64,000 nucleotides of DNA from Fibrobacterota bacterium (GTDB lineage: Bacteria; Fibrobacterota; Chitinivibrionia; Chitinivibrionales; Chitinispirillaceae). Below are positions 1 to 8,985 of the stretch, one piece after another. The stretch is taken from contig JAEWVR010000011.1 of assembly GCA_023459055.1 (NCBI GenBank), positions 186,001 to 250,000 of the forward strand. Direction: 5' to 3'. The translations under genes were made by a program, and so were the position numbers. The notes below the pieces were generated by a model. The model was not told the origin of the DNA. It made no database searches and saw only the letters and a program-made list of their open reading frames with translations. The number at the start of each line of letters is the position of its first letter. Position 1 is the first letter of the stretch.

Positions 1-208
1 ACCTAAATCATATAACAGATCCTGTTATACCTGTTTGATACAACAATGTTTACAATAAGACAAAACGTAATATTGACGAAATACAAAAGGCAGGAGATAT
101 CGCCAACGCAATCCCCTGCCTGTCATTTTTTATCAATTGGTGAAAGAACACACCCTGAAATCTGCCAGGCAGACCGTTAACCGGTCTCCGGGCAACCGAT
201 TCAAATAT
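1..208. other. Left-edge noncoding stretch with hairpins
   Basis: No convincing coding sequence is seen. An 8-bp perfect hairpin lies at 11-18/22-29 (3-base loop). A second, at 88-94/115-121 (AGGCAGG/CCTGCCT), is followed by a run of six T at about 126-131, so it could end a rightward gene lying left of the window. A third small inverted repeat (AGACCG/CGGTCT, 171-176/182-187) has no T tract. Confidence 0.4.
88..131 (+). terminator. Possible intrinsic terminator of a gene left of the window
   Basis: A 7-bp stem (88-94 with 115-121), a 20-base loop and a T-rich tail. The large loop makes this only moderately convincing. It would serve a rightward gene beyond the left edge. Confidence 0.35.
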
Positions 209-1774
209 CTATTTGTTATATTCTGATAAAGCTTCCTTGTTAAGCACCTGCAATTCGACTCTACGATTAATTTTACGTCCTTCAGCATAAGAATTATTTG
301 CCTTTGGCCGACTTGGCCCGTAGCCCCTTGCTGTAATGCGGCTGGATAATTCCGGAGACGACTGAATCAGGAAATACTTCACCGCTTCTGCACGGGCCTG
401 ACTTAAGGACATATTCTTTGACATACTGCCAACATTATCGGTATGGCCGCTAACCTCAACAAGCAATTTGGGATACTTGAGAAGCATCTTGCTAATAATC
501 ATCAGATATGGTTCTGAGTTGATTGAGATGTCAGATTTTCCTGATTCAAAATAGACTGCATCAAGAAGCAGTAAACCTGTTGACAAAAGCTGTTTTTCAG
601 CATCAGTGCGTTTAGATTTTTCCTCCTCAAGCTTTTTCTTTGCTTCAACAAGCTGTATTGAATCTGCTTTAGCTTTCGCAGCAATGCTGTCTGCACGTAA
701 ACGTTCCAGCTCCCTCTGTTGAACAAGTTGTAATGAGTCATGACGGGCTTTCGCAGCAATGCTGTCTGCTTTTGCCTGAAGTTCGACATTTTTACTCTCT
801 GCAGACTCCCGCTGTTTACGTTCACTCTCTCTGTCAAGACTGTCTTTTACCTGACGTTCACGGGCAATTTTACGTTTTGTTGCGAGCATATCAAAGGATG
901 CACTGATTCCGGCAAAAAATCTGAATGGTTCCAGTGCTCTTTCACTTTCACGATCTTTTGAAAGTGCTATATTTCCTCCAATTGCAAAGTCCATATTTAC
1001 CGGTGTGTGAAACTGTAACAGTGGTGAAATCATCAGAGGATCTTTGGTAAACTCCGCATCCGACATTGATGTACGCGAATTAATCTCAAGACCGATTGTA
1101 ATTGCTTTATGAGGATCAAATTGAAGTCCCATACCAAGTAAAAGGAGATGATCTTTTTCATCCTGAAGTGTCACCACACTTCCCTCATTTAAATGCAGTT
1201 TGACACACATGCCCTCATCACCAAACCTTATTGTCTGCATTACAACTGCTTCAAAATCATACCCGGTTCTGGTTTCGAAATAGTTGTACCCATCCGAGCG
1301 GTTATCATTAATCTGATTCGCTGAGGTTCCCCCAAGAATACTTACCCGTGCACCAAGGAAAAACGGAAGATCTTCGGGAAGCGGCAGACGTCCCTGAATA
1401 CCTCCCCGAAAAGTACCTATTCCCCCATTATCCTTATCCCGGGAATAACCACTGATTCCATAGCCTGACAAAGCAAGGTAAATATCGAAATAGGAACTCA
1501 CACCAAAACCAGAGCTTAATGTTCCTGTAATAACATCTGCACCTTCATTAGGCGCATGAATAAAACTTTTCTTCTGCATATACCACGCAGATGAAAGTGT
1601 AAAACTCAAACGGCCCTCACCAAGAACTTCTGCAGAATAAATAGAATTTAAACCGCGGGTAGAAAGCGGATTCTGTGATGGTGTAAATATAGGCACATGA
1701 GAACCAGATTCCTGTGCTATCGATAGAAAACAAGCTGCTGATGCCATTATTGACACAATAATTTTCTTAATCAT
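209..1774 (-). CDS. OmpA-family outer-membrane/peptidoglycan-linking protein
   Basis: A 521-residue protein. I choose the ATG at 1774 because GGAGG stands 7 bases upstream and because the product then begins with a Sec signal peptide (MIKK... ending near SIAQ). Residues about 20-300 are rich in aromatic and glycine strands, as in a beta-barrel or periplasmic beta domain. Residues about 300-400 are a charged coiled coil with a repeated KADSIAAKA-type unit. The last 110 residues are a typical OmpA domain (VYFESGKSDI, SGHTDN, SQARAEAV, GYGPSRP, RRVEL), which in this family binds peptidoglycan. It probably connects outer membrane to cell wall. It is transcribed alone; about 395 bp separate it from radA. 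The OmpA domain is certain; the nature of the N-terminal part is inferred. Confidence 0.9.
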   Translation of the reverse strand: MIKKIIVSIMASAACFLSIAQESGSHVPIFTPSQNPLSTRGLNSIYSAEVLGEGRLSFTLSSAWYMQKKSFIHAPNEGADVITGTLSSGFGVSSYFDIYLALSGYGISGYSRDKDNGGIGTFRGGIQGRLPLPEDLPFFLGARVSILGGTSANQINDNRSDGYNYFETRTGYDFEAVVMQTIRFGDEGMCVKLHLNEGSVVTLQDEKDHLLLLGMGLQFDPHKAITIGLEINSRTSMSDAEFTKDPLMISPLLQFHTPVNMDFAIGGNIALSKDRESERALEPFRFFAGISASFDMLATKRKIARERQVKDSLDRESERKQRESAESKNVELQAKADSIAAKARHDSLQLVQQRELERLRADSIAAKAKADSIQLVEAKKKLEEEKSKRTDAEKQLLSTGLLLLDAVYFESGKSDISINSEPYLMIISKMLLKYPKLLVEVSGHTDNVGSMSKNMSLSQARAEAVKYFLIQSSPELSSRITARGYGPSRPKANNSYAEGRKINRRVELQVLNKEALSEYNK

Positions 1775-2169
1775 CCACGACCTCCATCGCAGGTTTAGTA
1801 TCGTTATATAAGATTTAATCTTGACAAGAAATGCGACTGTCTGTTTATGCAAATGTACCGTATATAACGGACAGCTATCATATGAACATTATGCATTGCA
1901 AAGATCCGTATTGCAGTAACAGATATTCAGAGTAATCTGACGAAGTAAACCGTGACCCGGTAACCGTTTATTGAAAATAAGCCGCACCGGAAAGTTTTCA
2001 CAGAGCATATATAATAGAAAATATACTCTTCATTTCCGACAAACTCTACTTTTTTGTTAAAAAAGATGCTTTTTTTGGAATAAATTCAGAGAAAAGCAAT
2101 ACTATAAGCAGAAATGTGGCTGTTTACCTGATGATTATCTGATAATCAGAAGTCTAATGATACATATTA
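1775..2169. other. Intergenic region between radA and the OmpA-family gene
   Basis: No gene is seen. It should hold the promoter of the leftward OmpA-family gene and the end of the radA transcript. A T7/A6 inverted repeat (about 2047-2064) and a palindromic GATTATC/GATAATC pair (about 2134-2148) are present; neither is a convincing terminator. Confidence 0.3.
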
Positions 2170-3546
2170 TCAAAATAACACATGTTGTACATCAGCAATT
2201 TTTGCACAGGAAATCAAGGTAATACCATAGTCGTTTGAATACCAATCAGCACTTCTGGACGGCTTTGGTACAATGCATTCGCGAAACCCCAGATGAGCAA
2301 GCTCTTTCAGGCGGTTTTTCATATTGACAACAGGCCTGATCTCCCCACCAAGCCCGATCTCTCCTACACATCCAAGGTCCCGGCGTAACGGTTTATTCCT
2401 GAATGATGACAATACTGCAGATGCAATCCCCAGATCAATGGACGGTTCTGATACTGTCAATCCACCGGCTATGTTAAAAAACACATCATGATCACCAAGC
2501 AGAATTCCCCCATGACGTTCCAGGACAGCAAGCAGCAACGCTAGTTTCTTCGGATTGACACCTGAAGCAACACGCTGAGGAAGTCCAAAATGCGAACGAT
2601 TTACAAGCGATTGCAATTCAACAACTAGTATCCTGCTACCCTCAAGTATCGGCGCAACAGCAGTACCGATCTGTGGCTCATGACGATTAATAAGGAAGAA
2701 TTCAGACGCATTGGTTACCTCATGAAGCCCGCTGTCGGCCATTGACAGTAACGCTATCTCACCTGCCGGCCCAAACCGGTTTTTCACCGTACGCAGAATC
2801 CGGTACTGGTTTGATGAATCTCCTTCAAAGTAAAGAACTGTGTCAACCATATGTTCAAGCACACGCGGACCGGCAATAGATCCATCCTTGGTGACATGAC
2901 CAATCAAAAAAAAGACTGTTCCTGTGGTTTTTGCATGACGTAACAGCATTGCACTGCTTTCCCGTATCTGCGAAACACTTCCCGGAGCACTTTCAATTGT
3001 CTCTGTAAAAACAGTCTGGATCGAATCGATAATAACGATATCCGGCTTATCATTTGTTAAAACCGTCAGGATCGTCTCAATTGACGTTTCAGTAAGAATT
3101 TTAACCGTTGATGAAATCACCTGTAAGCGTTCAGCCCGCATCGAAACCTGTTCGGCAGATTCCTCACCGGTGACATACAATACTGACTGTGTAAGTGCAG
3201 AAAATTTTGCTGCAAGCTGAAGCAGTACGGTTGATTTACCGATACCAGGATCTCCGCCAAGTAAAATAAATGCTCCGCGAACAAGACCTCCGCCAAGCAC
3301 CCGGTCTATCTCTGAAAAGCCACTCTTTGAGCGTGGCATTGTTTCAGATTTACATGATGATAGCAACTGGGGCACAGAAGGCGCAGATAAACTCCTGTTT
3401 TGCCCGGTCCAGGACTTTGACGTTCCGGAAACCTTTATTTCTGTAATTGAATCCCAGGTACCGCAAGTATCACATTTACCATGCCACTTTGCATAATCCT
3501 GACCACAGTTGTTGCAGACATAAGCAGTTTTAACTTTTTTATTCAT
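2170..3546 (-). CDS. radA: DNA repair protein RadA (Sms)
   Basis: 458 residues, the usual RadA length. RadA is a RecA-like, DnaB-type helicase that drives branch migration during recombination. An N-terminal zinc finger is visible (Cys11, Cys14, Cys25, Cys28), then a RecA-type core with Walker A GGDPGIGKST near residue 97, the family-specific KNRFG motif mid-protein, and a Lon-like C-terminal domain. The ATG overlaps the end of the upstream ABC ATPase gene by 8 bases, so it is the last gene of the operon starting at yicC and is probably translationally coupled. No oddities seen. Confidence 0.97.
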   Translation of the reverse strand: MNKKVKTAYVCNNCGQDYAKWHGKCDTCGTWDSITEIKVSGTSKSWTGQNRSLSAPSVPQLLSSCKSETMPRSKSGFSEIDRVLGGGLVRGAFILLGGDPGIGKSTVLLQLAAKFSALTQSVLYVTGEESAEQVSMRAERLQVISSTVKILTETSIETILTVLTNDKPDIVIIDSIQTVFTETIESAPGSVSQIRESSAMLLRHAKTTGTVFFLIGHVTKDGSIAGPRVLEHMVDTVLYFEGDSSNQYRILRTVKNRFGPAGEIALLSMADSGLHEVTNASEFFLINRHEPQIGTAVAPILEGSRILVVELQSLVNRSHFGLPQRVASGVNPKKLALLLAVLERHGGILLGDHDVFFNIAGGLTVSEPSIDLGIASAVLSSFRNKPLRRDLGCVGEIGLGGEIRPVVNMKNRLKELAHLGFRECIVPKPSRSADWYSNDYGITLISCAKIADVQHVLF

Positions 3547-4387
3547 TTTCTTTTACAGGCATTTTAAATTTTCGTTCTGCGACCTGAGTTTTAAGACGAT
3601 TAAGATCCACTGTTCCGGCATAAGCATCCTCGTCCTCAACTGCGTAATGCATTTTGCGCTGCCCTTTGATAAACTGCTGAATATAAGGATTATGTGTTTT
3701 TCGTATCTCCGCCGGAGTACCATCAAAAATAATCTTACCCTCATGGATCATTGCGATCTTGTCAGCAATTTTGTAGGCACTCCCAATATCGTGTGTTACC
3801 ACAATTGATGTCATACCAAGCCGCTCCCGCAAGCTTAAAATAAGATCATTTATTTTATCGGTCATGATCGGATCAAGCGCCGAAGTCGGTTCATCATAGA
3901 GCATGATCTCCGGTTTCATAACAAGGGCTCGCGCGAGTCCGACCCTGCTTCGCATACCACCACTGAGCTCGGCAGGCATCTTGTTTTTAAATATTTCTTT
4001 CAATCCAACCATTTCGAGTGATTCACCAATGAGTTTACCAATTTCCCCTTCAGTCATCGTCGTATGCTCACGAAGCGGGAATGCAAGATTTTCCCCGACA
4101 CTCATTGAATCGAAAAGTGCAGCTCCCTGAAAAAGAATTCCAAACCGTTTTCTGGTTCTGTTAAATTTAACTGCAGTAGTTGACGGCGAAGAAATAACAT
4201 CATTGTCAAGCAGAATCCTTCCGCCATCGGGAAATATCAGTCCGATTATATGCTTGAACAGAACAGTTTTTCCGCTTCCGGACTGCCCGATAATGCAGGT
4301 AATCTGTCCCTTTTGAATCTCAAGATTGATATCATCAAGAACAGTCTGCGAACCGAAGTGCTTTTTCAGATGCTCAATTTTCAGCAT
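3539..4387 (-). CDS. mlaF: MlaF-type phospholipid-transport ABC ATPase
   Basis: A 282-residue ABC ATPase with Walker A GQSGSGKT (34-41), the LSGGM signature typical of MlaF/Ttg2A, and Walker B MLYDEPTSALDP. It lies 12 bases downstream of the MlaE-family permease gene, so the two should form the inner-membrane ATPase/permease core of a lipid-trafficking (Mla/MCE) transporter acting at the cytoplasmic face. The C-terminus has a charged extension of about 35 residues past the ATPase core. The MCE substrate-binding subunit (MlaD) that usually follows is absent here; radA follows instead. Confidence 0.93.
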   Translation of the reverse strand: MLKIEHLKKHFGSQTVLDDINLEIQKGQITCIIGQSGSGKTVLFKHIIGLIFPDGGRILLDNDVISSPSTTAVKFNRTRKRFGILFQGAALFDSMSVGENLAFPLREHTTMTEGEIGKLIGESLEMVGLKEIFKNKMPAELSGGMRSRVGLARALVMKPEIMLYDEPTSALDPIMTDKINDLILSLRERLGMTSIVVTHDIGSAYKIADKIAMIHEGKIIFDGTPAEIRKTHNPYIQQFIKGQRKMHYAVEDEDAYAGTVDLNRLKTQVAERKFKMPVKENE

Positions 4388-4399
4388 AGTGTGTCCATT

Positions 4400-5200
4400 T
4401 TACAAAACAAGAACCGCTATAACAAAATCAAATATCAGTATCAGTACGGCTGAAACCACAACTGCTTTTGTCGTTGCTTCACCAACCCCTTCAGCTCCGC
4501 TGCGCGCTTCGAAACCAAAATGCGCACCGGTAATGGCTATAATAATTCCAAATACCGATGTTTTTAACACACCGATAAAAAGATCCTTTGCCTGGAAAAA
4601 AAGCTGAAAACCGCTGGTGAGTGTCTGCATAGTGATATCAACGGTCAGATAAGCATTGACAATTGATCCAGTAAACGCCATCAGTTCACCCCAGATTGTC
4701 AGCACCGGGAGCATCACAATGCATGCAGCAGTTTTAGGAACAATAAGGTATCGTATTGAGTCAAGATTCAGCACCTGCATCGCATCAAGCTGCTCCGACG
4801 TTTTCATGGAACCTATTTCGGCGGCAATGCCGGTTGCAACACGCCCGGCAACAACCATGCTGGTTACCACGGGTCCCAGTTCAATGGTGATCCCTTTACA
4901 TACAATAACACCAAGATACCGCATTGGAATGAACCCGCTCATCTGGTACATTCCCTGAATAACGATTTCCGATCCGAGAAAAAGTCCGATAACCGTCACA
5001 AGCGGTAACGACTCGATTCCAAGTGTATACATGTGAGAAACGGTAAGATCCGGATTCCTGAACAGTAGCGGCATCCGGGCAAAGGTCTGAACCAAAAGAT
5101 GATAGTACCGGTAGACACTCCTGAGAAAATCACCCGATAATCGTCCACTTGTGCGGGCGATCTCTCCAACGGTGGCAATTCCCCTGAGTACAAAATTCAA
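4400..5200 (-). CDS. mlaE: MlaE-family lipid ABC transporter permease
   Basis: 266 residues with the MlaE/Ttg2B family pattern: an amphipathic N-terminus, several hydrophobic membrane segments and the conserved E-I-G-S-M region (ATGIAAEIGSMKTSEQLDAM). It is the membrane subunit paired with the ATPase just downstream. The apparent start is TTG (5198-5200), sharing a TTGA overlap with the dnaB stop; no nearby ATG would keep the N-terminal segment. GGAGGAG lies about 15 bases upstream inside dnaB. TTG and overlap suggest translational coupling. Family assignment is firm, start less so. Confidence 0.9.
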   Translation of the reverse strand: MNFVLRGIATVGEIARTSGRLSGDFLRSVYRYYHLLVQTFARMPLLFRNPDLTVSHMYTLGIESLPLVTVIGLFLGSEIVIQGMYQMSGFIPMRYLGVIVCKGITIELGPVVTSMVVAGRVATGIAAEIGSMKTSEQLDAMQVLNLDSIRYLIVPKTAACIVMLPVLTIWGELMAFTGSIVNAYLTVDITMQTLTSGFQLFFQAKDLFIGVLKTSVFGIIIAITGAHFGFEARSGAEGVGEATTKAVVVSAVLILIFDFVIAVLVL

Positions 5201-6594
5201 AAGCCGCTATTCTCCTCCACCCGTTCAGACAGGTTCTCGTAACGGGCAAAATCTCTTACAAATGCAACATGAGCAGTACCGATCGGACCATTACGCTGTT
5301 TTCCGATGATAATCTCACCACGCCCCCTGATACTTTCATCATCCTTATTATACACTTCATCACGGTAAACGAACAAGACAATATCTGCGTCCTGCTCAAT
5401 AGCACCGGATTCCCGGAGGTCACTAAGCTGCGGACGGTGGTCGGTACGGGTTTCAACTGCACGGGAAAGCTGCGAAAGAGCAATTATCGGAATATCGAGC
5501 TCTTTGGCAACGCCCTTCAGCGCACGGGATATCTGGGAAATTTCCTGCTGACGACTCTCGACGTGTCCACTTGATCCCATAAGCTGTAAATAGTCAATAA
5601 TGATAAGATTGAGTCCGTGCTGAGCCTTGAGACGACGGGCCTTCGCGCGAAGCTCAAGTACCGAAATAGACGGTGTATCGTCAATGTAGATCGGTGCCTC
5701 GGAGAGCGGTCCAGCCGCAAAACTCAACTTTGGAAGATCGCGCTTTGGCAGTGTTCCGCTTCGAAGCTGATGCATATTGACACGTGCCTCGGAGCAGAGC
5801 ATACGCTGTACAAGCTGCGCTTTTGACATTTCGAGAGAAAATATCGCCGTGGCGTTCTTGTGATGCACCGCAGTATTAAGCGCCAGCGAAAGTGCAAATG
5901 CAGTCTTACCCATCGCCGGACGCCCTGCAAGAATGACAAGATCTCCCTTACCAAGACCTGTCGTCATATCGTCAAGTTCTTTAAACCCGGTCATGACCCC
6001 TTTAAAACTTCCCTTTGAGTACCCTTCGATTTCAACAAATGTATGCGGCAGCAAATCGCGAACCGATTCAAACTTGTTCTTGATACGCGCTTCAGAGATA
6101 CCAAAGATCTTAGCTTCCGCTCCGTCAAGTACCGCCTGAGGATCTTTTTCCGGATCGAAACAGTCGGTTGTAATCTGCGCAGCAACCGAGATCATCTGAC
6201 GCAGCGTTGCCTTTTCGATCAGAATCCCGGCATAGTACTCAATATTTCCTGATGTTGCAATATTTTCAGCAAGTTCCACAAGGTACATTTCGTTCCCGAT
6301 GGATTCAAGCCATTCTTTCTTTTTAAGAATATCTGCAACGGTAATGACATCGATAGGGATGCTCTTTTCAAACATCTCTTTCATGCATAAAAAAATACGC
6401 TGATTAGCCGTTGAATAAAAACAGTTCTCATCAAGCAGTTCCATTGCGTTAACTGCCGCCTGACCATCAATAAGCATTGATCCAAGCACCGTTTTTTCTA
6501 CGTCAAGTGCCTGCGGCGGTACACGGTCAGTTACCAGAATCTGCGGTTTTTTTTCAGCCCATGGTGGACGCCGTTCATAATTTTGCTGATTCAT
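5197..6594 (-). CDS. dnaB: Replicative DNA helicase DnaB
   Basis: 465 residues from the ATG at 6594; an in-frame TTG (6603) and GTG (6600) just upstream are alternatives. It unwinds DNA ahead of the replication fork as a hexamer. The N-terminal DnaB domain (about 20-130), linker helix and RecA-like ATPase are complete, with Walker A GRPAMGKTA, Walker B LIIIDYLQLM and the arginine-finger region near VFVYRDEVY. It overlaps both neighbours: its start lies within the end of the UDG gene, and its TGA overlaps the mlaE start. No intein is present. Confidence 0.97.
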   Translation of the reverse strand: MNQQNYERRPPWAEKKPQILVTDRVPPQALDVEKTVLGSMLIDGQAAVNAMELLDENCFYSTANQRIFLCMKEMFEKSIPIDVITVADILKKKEWLESIGNEMYLVELAENIATSGNIEYYAGILIEKATLRQMISVAAQITTDCFDPEKDPQAVLDGAEAKIFGISEARIKNKFESVRDLLPHTFVEIEGYSKGSFKGVMTGFKELDDMTTGLGKGDLVILAGRPAMGKTAFALSLALNTAVHHKNATAIFSLEMSKAQLVQRMLCSEARVNMHQLRSGTLPKRDLPKLSFAAGPLSEAPIYIDDTPSISVLELRAKARRLKAQHGLNLIIIDYLQLMGSSGHVESRQQEISQISRALKGVAKELDIPIIALSQLSRAVETRTDHRPQLSDLRESGAIEQDADIVLFVYRDEVYNKDDESIRGRGEIIIGKQRNGPIGTAHVAFVRDFARYENLSERVEENSGF

Positions 6595-7528
6595 AAACAC
6601 CAAGATCGGTCAATAATTTCTGAAATTTCTGCAGATCCTCCCAGGCCGGACGCTTATACTCCGGATTCCTGAGCAGTGCTGCGGGATGATAAATTACCAT
6701 TGACGGAATGTTATTATAGAGATGTGTTTTTCCCCGCATGGCAGCAATACTGTCCGTCGTTGACAGGAGCGAATGCGCAGCTATCCGCCCAAGCAGCAGT
6801 ATCGCTTTGGGTTTGATGATATCAATCTGTTTTTTTATGATCGGTAGACAGGTAATAATTTCGGAACTTTCGGGATTGCGGTTTTCAGGTGGTCTGCATT
6901 TGAGTATGTTTGCAATAAAAACATTCTTCTTTCTATCAAGACCTATTGCCGCAAGCATACTGTTCAAAAGCTGTCCTGCAGCTCCGACAAACGGTAATCC
7001 CTGATCATCTTCATCAGCACCAGGCGCCTCCCCGATAACCATCACAGGACCATCCGCGCGCCCCTCACCGAACACATACGTTTTTCTTGTTTTAGCAAGA
7101 GAGCACTTTGTGCACCCCTCATAGTAAAGCACACGCAATGCAGCACGTTTCTGATCAAAGGTCACTGATGGTTCCTGATTATGATTGTCCGGTGATACAC
7201 CTTGCGAAGCAGGTGCCTTAACTCTCGCTTTAACCGGTACTTCGAGCTGATCAATAGTTTTTAGGCCGCTTAACCGTGATGCAATCGTCTGGTTTTCTTT
7301 TGTCACTATCGAAACGGGCGGCTTTGCAGTATGTGAATGAGCTGACGTTTTTTCCTGATATGATGATGCTGATGTACTCGCAGTTTTTTGAGGTGATGCT
7401 ATCTCACTTTTATTTTTGTCAGATCCAAAGAGCACATCAAGTGCAGCTTTTGAATTGAAAATAAAATCAGGCATCGACAGATCGCGCTGCTGACGGAAAT
7501 ATGCACGCAGTACTCTTTTATCAAACAT
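6575..7528 (-). CDS. Type-4 (Fe-S) uracil-DNA glycosylase
   Basis: 317 residues from the ATG at 7528, two bases after the coaBC stop. The last 200 residues form a family-4 UDG: the Cys-x-x-Cys pair (CTKCSLAKTR), the GEAPGADED motif that contacts uracil, the KCRPPENRNP cysteine, a further cysteine in ITCLPII, and HPAALLR, the second active-site motif. It removes uracil from DNA as the first step of base excision repair. The first 110 residues are a low-complexity Ser/Thr/Pro-rich extension not needed for the fold. It sits in the yicC-radA operon directly before dnaB. Confidence 0.93.
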   Translation of the reverse strand: MFDKRVLRAYFRQQRDLSMPDFIFNSKAALDVLFGSDKNKSEIASPQKTASTSASSYQEKTSAHSHTAKPPVSIVTKENQTIASRLSGLKTIDQLEVPVKARVKAPASQGVSPDNHNQEPSVTFDQKRAALRVLYYEGCTKCSLAKTRKTYVFGEGRADGPVMVIGEAPGADEDDQGLPFVGAAGQLLNSMLAAIGLDRKKNVFIANILKCRPPENRNPESSEIITCLPIIKKQIDIIKPKAILLLGRIAAHSLLSTTDSIAAMRGKTHLYNNIPSMVIYHPAALLRNPEYKRPAWEDLQKFQKLLTDLGVYESAKL

Positions 7529-7530
7529 TA

Positions 7531-8715
7531 TTACCTGCCCGGCTGTGATACAACGCACTCCAGCACTGCCTGAGCAGCAACTGATTTATCCGTACAGTCA
7601 ATGGCTTTACGAAAACCGTTTCTACCAAGGATAACAATACTTGTTGAATCGAGCCCCAGCGCCTTGTCTGCACGATTGAACACAATATAGTCACATCCCT
7701 TTTTTTCCATTTTTTTAAGCGCCACCGACTCGTCATTACTACTTTCAAGGGCAAAACCGACAAGTATACGTTTACCTTTAGTAACACCGAGACTTGCAGC
7801 AATATCAGGATTGGGGCAAAGCTCCAGGGTGATAGATCCCGACTCATTACGTTTAATCTTTGATTCGCTATAATTAACAACCCGGTAATCACTTACCGCT
7901 GCAGCCATGATACAGACATCTGCGTTTGCAAACTCCTCATGCAGTACATCGTGCATCTGCTGCGCAGTGGTAACATTGCGCACACATACCGACGATGGGA
8001 ATACTGCTTTTGATGGCCCGCTGACAACAGTGACCTCTGCACCTTTGATAAGCGCTTCACGAGCAAGTGCAACACCCATTTTCCCGCTTGACTTATTAGT
8101 AAGAACACGTACAGGATCGATCGGCTCTTCGGTAGGTCCTGATGAAATGAGAATGCGTTTACCTTTAAGAGTTTCATCCGATTTACTTGATGCAAGTACG
8201 TATGAAACGATCTCTTCGGGTTCAAGCATACGCCCGGCTCCGGTGACATCACATGCAAGTTTACCGAAACCAACAGGAAGTACGGTAATACCGCGTCTCT
8301 TTAACGTGCTGATATTTTCCTGCGTCGCCTTGCTTTCCCACATAACAGTGTTCATGGCAGGGGTAACAATTATCTGTGATTCCTTAAAAGAAAGCGCCAG
8401 AGTCGTAAGAAGATTATCAGCAATACCGTGGGCAATTTTTGCAATGGTATTTGCGGTTGCCGGACAAACAAGAAGTTTCTGTCCCCACTCTGCAAGGCGG
8501 ATATGATCCATGTCATAGTTGACAATATCGTCACGATAAACCTGATTTTCGGAGACCGTGCGAAGTGCGTCCTCACCGACAAGGGGAAGTGCTGATGGTG
8601 TTAAAACGGTTTTCGTTTCAACACCATTAACTTTTAATAACCGGATAAGCTGCGGTATTTTATAGGCGGCAATACCACCGGAAATACCAATGACTAAACG
8701 GTTCAGGTCTTTCAT
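7531..8715 (-). CDS. coaBC: Bifunctional CoaBC (PPC decarboxylase / PPC synthetase)
   Basis: 394 residues. It makes 4'-phosphopantetheine from 4'-phosphopantothenate and cysteine in two coenzyme A steps. The N-terminal flavoprotein (CoaC, about 1-185) shows GISGGIAAYK and the PATANTIAK region. The C-terminal CoaB half shows SSGPTEEPIDPVR, TNKSSGKMG and the KRNES segment near KIKRNESGS, all expected for the CTP-dependent ligase. The start is 2 bases from the rpoZ stop. Pantothenate for the same pathway could come from PanC at 12.2-13.1 kb. Confidence 0.96.
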   Translation of the reverse strand: MKDLNRLVIGISGGIAAYKIPQLIRLLKVNGVETKTVLTPSALPLVGEDALRTVSENQVYRDDIVNYDMDHIRLAEWGQKLLVCPATANTIAKIAHGIADNLLTTLALSFKESQIIVTPAMNTVMWESKATQENISTLKRRGITVLPVGFGKLACDVTGAGRMLEPEEIVSYVLASSKSDETLKGKRILISSGPTEEPIDPVRVLTNKSSGKMGVALAREALIKGAEVTVVSGPSKAVFPSSVCVRNVTTAQQMHDVLHEEFANADVCIMAAAVSDYRVVNYSESKIKRNESGSITLELCPNPDIAASLGVTKGKRILVGFALESSNDESVALKKMEKKGCDYIVFNRADKALGLDSTSIVILGRNGFRKAIDCTDKSVAAQAVLECVVSQPGR

Positions 8716-8717
8716 GG

Positions 8718-8933
8718 TCAGTGAACAATCTCACCCTCTTCGTTCTCAATAACACGGCCTTCAAAGAGGCGCTGCAGGGCGATTGTCGTGGGTTTTTCTT
8801 TTGACTCCACAATGTCAAGACGGAGCTGATCGTTGATAAAGCGGGCTTCCTGTGACGCCATAAGGACTGCCTTATAACGGTTGATTCCGCGCTTTTCGAG
8901 TTGTTCAAGATCGAGTTCCAGTAATTCTGCCAT
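8718..8933 (-). CDS. rpoZ: RNA polymerase omega subunit
   Basis: 71 residues matching RpoZ: the N-terminal RYKAVLMASQEARFIN segment is the typical omega helix that latches the beta-prime subunit. AGGAGG stands 7 bases before the ATG. It lies between yicC and coaBC. In many bacteria gmk sits between yicC and rpoZ; here only 52 noncoding bases do. Confidence 0.92.
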   Translation of the reverse strand: MAELLELDLEQLEKRGINRYKAVLMASQEARFINDQLRLDIVESKEKPTTIALQRLFEGRVIENEEGEIVH

Positions 8934-8985
8934 TAAAAGCCTCCTGAGTCAAAAAGGTGACAGTATCGTCTGTATAACGACACTG

